DNA of 64,000 nucleotides from the NCBI GenBank assembly GCA_964596185.1, contig CAZQUE010000006.1:1-64000 (forward strand). The letters are read 5' to 3'. The notes beneath the pieces are model-generated. The model was given only the letters and a program-made list of their open reading frames with translations. It searched no databases and was not told the origin of the DNA. Position 1 is the stretch's first letter; each line of letters opens with the position of its first letter. The translations under genes were made by a program, and so were the position numbers. Positions 58,721 through 64,000 of this stretch are shown piece by piece. The DNA is from DYKG01 sp964596185 (GTDB lineage: Bacteria; Muiribacteriota; Ozemobacteria; Ozemobacterales; Ozemobacteraceae).

Positions 58721-61110
58721 TAGAATGTTTTTCCTCCGGAATTAATGCTGAATAATGTCCTGACCGGACCGATGCTGACATGATAGGGGTCGAGCTCTTC
58801 GCCGTCTGGTGCAGTGCCCGCGGGGTCGTAGATGAGTGGATCATGCTCGATCCTCAATTCACCGCCATCGGCAAGACCATCGTTGTCACTGTCATGAGTG
58901 TAAAGATAATCGACAAGAAGGTTGCCTTTGATCTTAACGCTGGATTGCCCGTTGAGAATAAGGGCTCCCATTTTGGCAGGGTCTGAAGAACCAAACGGAT
59001 AATAAAATGCAGCCAGCGAAGCCTGAATCTCGACTCCGTCAAATTCCTGGCGAATTACGAATTTTCCGGCCCTCAGGTAAATACGCAAGGTATCTTTTCG
59101 ATTGCCGATTCGCTTCAAATTGCTTAAAAAACAGTTGCCTCGCCCAATGTAAATCATGCCTTTGCCGTAATACTGATTAACATCTGAAAGGTCGAGGTCT
59201 CCTTCTTCAATATAAATACAGCCGTCCAGATAAAGGGTTTTCTTGCCTTCGCGCAGGGCCACCCGGTGTTCTACGAAATCAGCGGTGTTTGGATAATTCC
59301 AGCTCACGGTCTTGAAATCTATCAACCGACCGAAGGTTGTCGCTTTGATATTGGCGCCATCAGGCTGTAAGGGTTCAATGGTCGAAGGCACACCGATACG
59401 AATGGTGCTGGTAGTGACATTGTTGCCGTTACCATCAAAAATGGCCAGGGAATCACCCTGCAAAGCATTTACTGAAATATTGTCGATAGCCCGACTCATC
59501 AGGTAGTGTTCTGGAAGAACGCCGCCGCTGGGAACCGGGTCTGTCAAAGGCGTATTGAGAAAAGTCTTTTTTCCGGGAGCGATTTCTTTATCGTATCTGG
59601 TGAAACGCAAAGGCACTGGCTCGGGCTCGACGATTTTCGTTCCTCTGAAAAACTCCATTGGTTGGCTGAATGTATCCAGGAATCCAACTTTGAAAAACCT
59701 TAGAAAAACCGGGCCTTCAACAAACAGCTTTTGCTTGCCGTCATCGCCGAAAAGACGTGGCATCTTGCCGACTCGAACCCGCTCAGGGTTAAAGGGCTTG
59801 CCGCCCGATTCCTGTAGATACTCGTAAAAATATGAGCCCTTGTTTAGCAAGTCCTGGCTTGGTGAAGCCAGTCCACCAAGGGCCAATGAGGTCGCCCAAA
59901 CGCGGGTTGGCGGGAGGTTGGGCAAGTTCAAGCTTTCCAGTTTCCAGATTGAATTTGCATCAGTAAAACCATAGACATACTTCCAATTCTTGATGCAGGT
60001 GCGTAGCACCTGAATAAATCCATTACATCTCGAATAATCAGGCTTACTGCCGACCATGCGAAAATTACTGTAAAAATCGTTGCAGACATCCCAGGCGGCC
60101 GCATTGCTGTTAACGGCGTTCATAGCCTGTCGACAAAGGTTTTTCAGGTCATTACGTGTTTTATTTGAAGGAGTAGTATTACCAAGACAACCGTCTGCGG
60201 CCTGATTAACAAAGATTTCGTAAAGTTTGATTACTGCCTTAACCTCGAAAAACTGGTCTTCGGTTATCCCTTTAAGCTGCTCAAAATCGTAGGATTGTTT
60301 ATCGAAAAGACAATTGGGCATGGCAGCACCGGTGAAAGCAGTTGCTCCGGAGAAGCCGGTAATCTTGTTGAAATTGGGGCAATTCTGTGACTCTTTTTTA
60401 CCCGGATCGTAGCAAAGATCCATCCAGATGTGTTTTCTCGGGTCATTACAGCCCGGGTAATTCTGATAACCGAAATAAGCATGAGAAACATGTGGCCCAT
60501 CAGCAGGAATTCCCTGAATCGTTATGCGACGGTCAGGATGGTTGTAGCTTGGCCCGTAGTTTTTTACGAAAACCGCATAACGATCGAAACGATGCCTGAG
60601 GTCGACAAGTCTGACATCACGGCGTTCGTGAACTTCGATGACGTTTTCTTCTGCTCCCTGTCGATAGGCCTGGGAAAAAACATCGAGATAGGCGTTGAAG
60701 GCCATCACTGATTTTGCCGGAGCTTCACGATAAGGGGTCAAAGTGGCCCGACTTTTAATTACCAGCCTGTAGCCTGCGCTATCTGCAATTTTGAGCGTCT
60801 GTTGCGGTTCAAAATTAGAGAAAAGTGTGATGCCCCCCCCAATTGCCGGTGCCGGTGAGGTTTGAAACATCGAGCGCAACTTTTTGAAAATCTGGCTATC
60901 AGGAGAATAATTTGCATTGCTGCGAATCATCGCGATAACTTCAGCATTTGCCGACTGGGCAAGCAGGCTCAATCTGTTCTGATCAACATTGCGAGCCAAC
61001 TGGGTGACTGCTCCGCTCTTGAGGCTGTTGAGGGCAAATGCCAGAATGCTCAGCGCCAGCAGCACTGTTACAACTATATAGAGAATGAAGCCTCTTCGAT
61101 TTGTTTGCAT
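58720..61110 (-). CDS. Large pilin-like protein (PilX/GspK-type N-terminus)
   Basis: A 796-residue protein starting with a class III prepilin-like leader: MQTNRRG then FILYIVVTVLLALSILAFAL, without Glu5, as in GspK/PilX-type tip proteins. Residues ~70-560 are not recognised; they contain many cysteines (CNDPRKH, LCYDPGKK, CPNFNK, CLFDK, CLGNT). Residues ~600-740 form a beta-rich part with short repeats like GKGMIYIGRGNCFL and GALILNGQSSVKIKGN, which resembles a beta-helix or DUF-type pilus domain. A calcium-type loop DSDNDGLADGGE is near residue 750. It is the first gene of the operon and probably forms or decorates a pilus tip. AAGGT is six bases before the ATG. Confidence 0.75.
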   Translation of the reverse strand: MQTNRRGFILYIVVTVLLALSILAFALNSLKSGAVTQLARNVDQNRLSLLAQSANAEVIAMIRSNANYSPDSQIFKKLRSMFQTSPAPAIGGGITLFSNFEPQQTLKIADSAGYRLVIKSRATLTPYREAPAKSVMAFNAYLDVFSQAYRQGAEENVIEVHERRDVRLVDLRHRFDRYAVFVKNYGPSYNHPDRRITIQGIPADGPHVSHAYFGYQNYPGCNDPRKHIWMDLCYDPGKKESQNCPNFNKITGFSGATAFTGAAMPNCLFDKQSYDFEQLKGITEDQFFEVKAVIKLYEIFVNQAADGCLGNTTPSNKTRNDLKNLCRQAMNAVNSNAAAWDVCNDFYSNFRMVGSKPDYSRCNGFIQVLRTCIKNWKYVYGFTDANSIWKLESLNLPNLPPTRVWATSLALGGLASPSQDLLNKGSYFYEYLQESGGKPFNPERVRVGKMPRLFGDDGKQKLFVEGPVFLRFFKVGFLDTFSQPMEFFRGTKIVEPEPVPLRFTRYDKEIAPGKKTFLNTPLTDPVPSGGVLPEHYLMSRAIDNISVNALQGDSLAIFDGNGNNVTTSTIRIGVPSTIEPLQPDGANIKATTFGRLIDFKTVSWNYPNTADFVEHRVALREGKKTLYLDGCIYIEEGDLDLSDVNQYYGKGMIYIGRGNCFLSNLKRIGNRKDTLRIYLRAGKFVIRQEFDGVEIQASLAAFYYPFGSSDPAKMGALILNGQSSVKIKGNLLVDYLYTHDSDNDGLADGGELRIEHDPLIYDPAGTAPDGEELDPYHVSIGPVRTLFSINSGGKTF

Positions 61111-61253
61111 ATTGACCTTCTAATTATGATTTTAACCATTGTTGCCCAAAATTGAAAGCATTTTGCATCAGCCAATATTAGTCTGAAGCTAAGGGTTTTG
61201 AGAATTGGCAAATTGTGTTAGAATACAGCCGCAAACAAACACAGGGGGATTAC

Positions 61254-62636
61254 ATGAAAGTTTATCTTAGTATCAGAACCATAATTTGCAGCCTTTTATT
61301 GGCCCTGATTTCATCGATCTGCCCTGCGGAGATAATGCCGATTCATGAAGAGACCGTGGTAATGGCATTCAGCGCGGAACGCCGAGGCGGTTTTCTAAGT
61401 GAGCCAGGCAATGTGCCGATAGAGTTTTTGCGCCGAGCCGGCCGTGAAATCAATAAGAACTGGCCGGGAGATAAAACTCAGCTCCAAGCGGCATCGCTGT
61501 TTTCTTTGAAAAAAATTGCCGAAAAAGATTTTCTTCGACCACGCCCCTTCATAGATCTTTCAACCGAACAAAAAAAAGAAGCTGGAGCATTGCTCGATCG
61601 CTACGCATCAGAAGCAGAATCTCTGCTCGACCAGATCAAGTTAAACGATAATTGTTTCTATATGCGCATGGTGGCCGAAACCGAGCCGGTTATTTCACTT
61701 CTCAACAGCCTGGTTGAGAATAATAACGAAAACAATCGCATAAATGAAGACCAGATTGAAAAAATCAAATACCAACTTCTGCCGGTGCTAGAATCATCCG
61801 ACTATCTAATTGGTGCGGCGGTCTTGTCCAACGAGGGATTTGAAGCCAAATTCAGAATCTGCAGTCTTGAAAAAAAGCTGGCCAACCCAAAAATCAGCCA
61901 TAAATTGAGCATAGCAAAATATGTAAACCCGGACTCGTTGATGGTTTTTGCCCAGACTCACCCAATCGAAGATCCCGCACAGATGATGGATGAATTGAAA
62001 AAGATTCCACAAACTGCAACGGTAATTTCGATGGTAGCCTCTGCCGGCCTCGACTTCGAAAAAGACCTCCTCAGTAACGGAGCTCGCGAGAGCATTCTTT
62101 CCATCAATCTTGAGCCTGACGGTGAAAACTCCATTCCCGACATTCGCTTCGTTGCCCCAGTTCCAGACGTAAAAAAACTTGAAGGAAATCTCGACAAGTT
62201 AAAAAACCTATGTATGCAAACCGGCGTTTTCATTAATAAACTTGAAGGGAAACAGGCCGGTGTTCGACTCAGCCATTTCATGTTTCCACAATATGGCGTT
62301 TTCACAGCCCTTTACGATCGGTTTCTGGTTTTGGCAACCTCTGAACTCAACCTGCAGGAAGAAATTGAATTTTTGAAAAAAGCAGACGCGGGCAAAGCTG
62401 AACAGGAATCAATTGAAGATGGAGTGCAACGCTACTGGCGCATCAGCTTTGAAGATTTCAACCTGCAGCTGCAAAAACTATTACAATCACCTTTAATGGC
62501 CGACAAAGGCGTGCCACCGATTCCGAATCTAAATCTTCTTGATGACCTTGGTGCATTGAAAATTTTGACCAGACTGCAGCCAGAGCGTATCGACTTTTCA
62601 ATTCATTTGCCAATTAAAGAAAATAAAGAAAAGTAG
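61254..62636 (+). CDS. Exported DUF3352-like protein, function unknown
   Basis: A 460-residue exported protein. Signal peptide near residues 1-24 (KVYLSIRTIICSLLLALISS). The rest has the mixed alpha/beta build of DUF3352-type proteins, which are common in diderms with large genomes: a segment with SLMVFAQTHPIEDPAQMMDE, ISMVASAGLDFEKDLL, then YDRFLVLATSELNLQEEIEF and a C-terminal strand pattern. The family match is by overall style, so it is tentative. The ATG at 61254 follows CAGGGGGA; the in-frame TTG at 61215 is too far upstream. It lies alone between the divergent pilin operon and the PhnD-type gene. Confidence 0.6.
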   Translation: MKVYLSIRTIICSLLLALISSICPAEIMPIHEETVVMAFSAERRGGFLSEPGNVPIEFLRRAGREINKNWPGDKTQLQAASLFSLKKIAEKDFLRPRPFIDLSTEQKKEAGALLDRYASEAESLLDQIKLNDNCFYMRMVAETEPVISLLNSLVENNNENNRINEDQIEKIKYQLLPVLESSDYLIGAAVLSNEGFEAKFRICSLEKKLANPKISHKLSIAKYVNPDSLMVFAQTHPIEDPAQMMDELKKIPQTATVISMVASAGLDFEKDLLSNGARESILSINLEPDGENSIPDIRFVAPVPDVKKLEGNLDKLKNLCMQTGVFINKLEGKQAGVRLSHFMFPQYGVFTALYDRFLVLATSELNLQEEIEFLKKADAGKAEQESIEDGVQRYWRISFEDFNLQLQKLLQSPLMADKGVPPIPNLNLLDDLGALKILTRLQPERIDFSIHLPIKENKEK

Positions 62637-62697
62637 ATTTAAAAAATTAATTTATGGTATACATGTTGTACAGTTCTAACTCGGGAGATTAATCAGC

Positions 62698-63672
62698 ATG
62701 GGGAAAAAACTGAGCAAATTGTTCATTATCATGGCTGTTGCCATGTCCAGTATATTTGTCGGCTGCGGTGGTGAAGAACCCAAAAAGCCAGATAAGACGC
62801 CCGCAACTGCTGAAAACACGGGAAACAAAACCCAGCCGGGCGGACAAAGCGCTAACACGGCCTCACCTTACGCCAATCAGGTTTTAAAATTGGGGCGAAT
62901 TCCCTTTACCAACCCGACTGCGATGGTGCAGAAACATAACAAATTTCTCGAGTATCTGACGAAAAAGCTTGGCGTGAAGCAGGTAAGATTGCAGACTGCC
63001 TCAGACTATAACGGCATTATGAACCTTCTGGTTAAAGGTGATATTGACATTGCCTGGCTGGCCAGTAATATTTCAGTTGAAGCACGCAATAACCCAGACA
63101 TTCAGCTCCTGGTAAAACCGATCCGCTTTGGCACCGATTACTACCGGGGCATTATTATTGCCCGTCAGGACAGCGGCATCAGGTCTTTGTCAGATCTTAA
63201 GGGCAAAAAATTCGCCTGGGTTGAAAAAGAATCAGCCTCTGGTTATACATTCCCGAAAGCTCTCTTGCTTGAGGGCGGCGTCGATCCGGAAAAAGATTTT
63301 GCTGAAGCAAGTTTTCTCGGCAAACATGACGCAGTAGTTCTTAACGTACTACTCGGAAAATATGACGCCGGAGCCTGCTATGACGATGCCCGCAACACCC
63401 TTCACGACAAGGCAAAGATCGATGAATTGACCATTTTGGCCACAACCGAAAAAATTTCTAATGAACCGATAGTCTGCCGTAAAAATCTGCCCGCCGATCT
63501 TATCGAAAAAATCAAGCAGGCATTTCTTGAACTGAACAACAAAACTCCGGAAGGTCGTGAAATCATTGACGACCTTACCGATGTTCAGGGATTTGTTCCC
63601 GCCAATCAAAAAGATTACGATTATATTGAAAAAGTTCAAACCCTTCTCGAAAATTATAACAATCGAAAGTAG
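62698..63672 (+). CDS. PhnD-type phosphate/phosphonate-binding lipoprotein
   Basis: A 324-residue periplasmic binding protein, lipidated at Cys23 in VGCGG after a signal peptide (KLFIIMAVAMSSIFVG). The remainder is one PhnD/PtxB-like fold: LKLGRIPFTNPTAMVQKHNK, DIDIAWLASNISVEA, GTDYYRGIIIARQDSGIRS and GKKFAWVEKESASGYTFPKA are the family blocks; NVLLGKYDAGACYDDA is near the end. It should bind phosphate, phosphite or phosphonates. No ABC permease or ATPase genes follow. Instead a membrane sensor begins 14 bases after its stop, so it may work as the ligand-sensing partner of that receptor rather than in transport. Confidence 0.87.
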   Translation: MGKKLSKLFIIMAVAMSSIFVGCGGEEPKKPDKTPATAENTGNKTQPGGQSANTASPYANQVLKLGRIPFTNPTAMVQKHNKFLEYLTKKLGVKQVRLQTASDYNGIMNLLVKGDIDIAWLASNISVEARNNPDIQLLVKPIRFGTDYYRGIIIARQDSGIRSLSDLKGKKFAWVEKESASGYTFPKALLLEGGVDPEKDFAEASFLGKHDAVVLNVLLGKYDAGACYDDARNTLHDKAKIDELTILATTEKISNEPIVCRKNLPADLIEKIKQAFLELNNKTPEGREIIDDLTDVQGFVPANQKDYDYIEKVQTLLENYNNRK

Positions 63673-63686
63673 CAGTTGCCAGAGCC

Positions 63687-64000
63687 TTGGAAAAGTCTGA
63701 ACCACAAACCAGATTTTCACTGAAAATTAAGTTTACTATTGGCATCGCCCTTCTTGTAGGGTTGATTATTCTGCTTACTTCGATCAACACCTCGCTTCGC
63801 GAAGAGTCTTTACTCTCGACAAGCATGGATCAGTCCGGCATACTGCTATCATCGACGCTGGCCATTGCCTGCCAGGATCCGATAATTTCGCAATCCTACG
63901 ATGCCCTGATTCCCTATACCGAACGCCTGATCTCCGGGGGCGAAGACGTTCACGAGATATCCATTCTTGACATTGATGGCAAGTATCTGGCTCACAGGGT
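63687..64000 (+). CDS. Membrane sensor protein, 5' part (runs off the window)
   Basis: The frame from TTG 63687 is open to the end of the window. The visible ~105 residues start LEKSEPQTRF, then one membrane helix (FTIGIALLVGLIILLTSI), then the start of an extracytoplasmic sensor (SLREESLLSTSMDQSGILLS and SILDIDGKYLAHR) of the four-helix/Cache style found in histidine kinases, cyclases and PP2C receptors. The output domain is not in the window. The start has no good Shine-Dalgarno sequence; the TTG is the only in-frame candidate between an upstream stop and the helix. Its position behind the PhnD-type binding protein suggests a binding-protein-coupled receptor. Confidence 0.6.
   Translation, partial: MEKSEPQTRFSLKIKFTIGIALLVGLIILLTSINTSLREESLLSTSMDQSGILLSSTLAIACQDPIISQSYDALIPYTERLISGGEDVHEISILDIDGKYLAHR

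Overview
The window is bacterial chromosome, of moderate GC by eye, densely packed with genes in short operons. The housekeeping genes are those of a Gram-negative-type (diderm) bacterium. Several families here (VIT/vWA protein, RsbU-type phosphatase receptors, minor-pilin operons, TPR/HEAT secreted proteins, an animal-type transketolase) remind me of deep-branching uncultured lineages such as Candidatus Riflebacteria. That placement is a guess; nothing here fixes the taxon. The two tRNA genes do not encode CCA. Several genes have a good promoter whose predicted start of transcription falls on or next to the start codon, so leaderless mRNAs may be common.

Layout. 1-6987: end of pheT, a small membrane protein, a VIT/vWA secreted protein, a NupC-type nucleoside transporter and a divergent YchF-like GTPase. 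7009-12255: a signalling block with an RsbU-type PP2C phosphatase receptor, a methyltransferase, a GAF-GAF-GGDEF cyclase and a STAS antagonist. 12451-18390: a membrane protein, transketolase, uridine kinase, radC and ATP-type PEP carboxykinase. 18528-24921 (minus strand): clpX, an M4 metallopeptidase, tRNA-Glu, tRNA-Met/Ile2, rpoD and dnaG. 25006-34068: a membrane sensor that stops where its HAMP domain should begin, two TPR proteins, and a minor-pilin operon ending in an 862-residue secreted protein (PilW/V/X/Y1-like order).

35102-41516 is a compact integrated element of about 6.4 kb, sitting at the start codon of a small cbiX-type gene. It carries a tyrosine integrase, an AlpA-like regulator, a VirE_N/BT4734-type primase, a DUF3631 helicase-like ATPase, small genes and a terminase-small-subunit-like protein. 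This is the most interesting part of the window. It has 29/30 outer direct repeats that rebuild the target gene start, paired inner repeats that look like integrase arm sites, a consensus promoter followed by a hairpin and a terminator (a likely small regulatory RNA or attenuator ahead of the replication operon), and a cluster of GTAACCGAT-like iterons buried in the 3' end of the helicase gene. Together these suggest a minimal phage-satellite or replicating island, with origin and copy control of the general P4 style.

41502-64000: cbiX, a polysaccharide deacetylase, RNase P RNA (its P1 helix overlaps the ends of both flanking genes), TPM and DUF164 zinc-ribbon proteins, der-plsY-gpsA, VanW, NHL/TPR, lepA, FmdE, a HEAT-repeat protein, DUF3109, a TPR protein, a secreted protein with ten glycine heptads, a second minor-pilin operon, a DUF3352-like secreted protein, a PhnD-type binding lipoprotein and the start of a membrane sensor that runs off the window.
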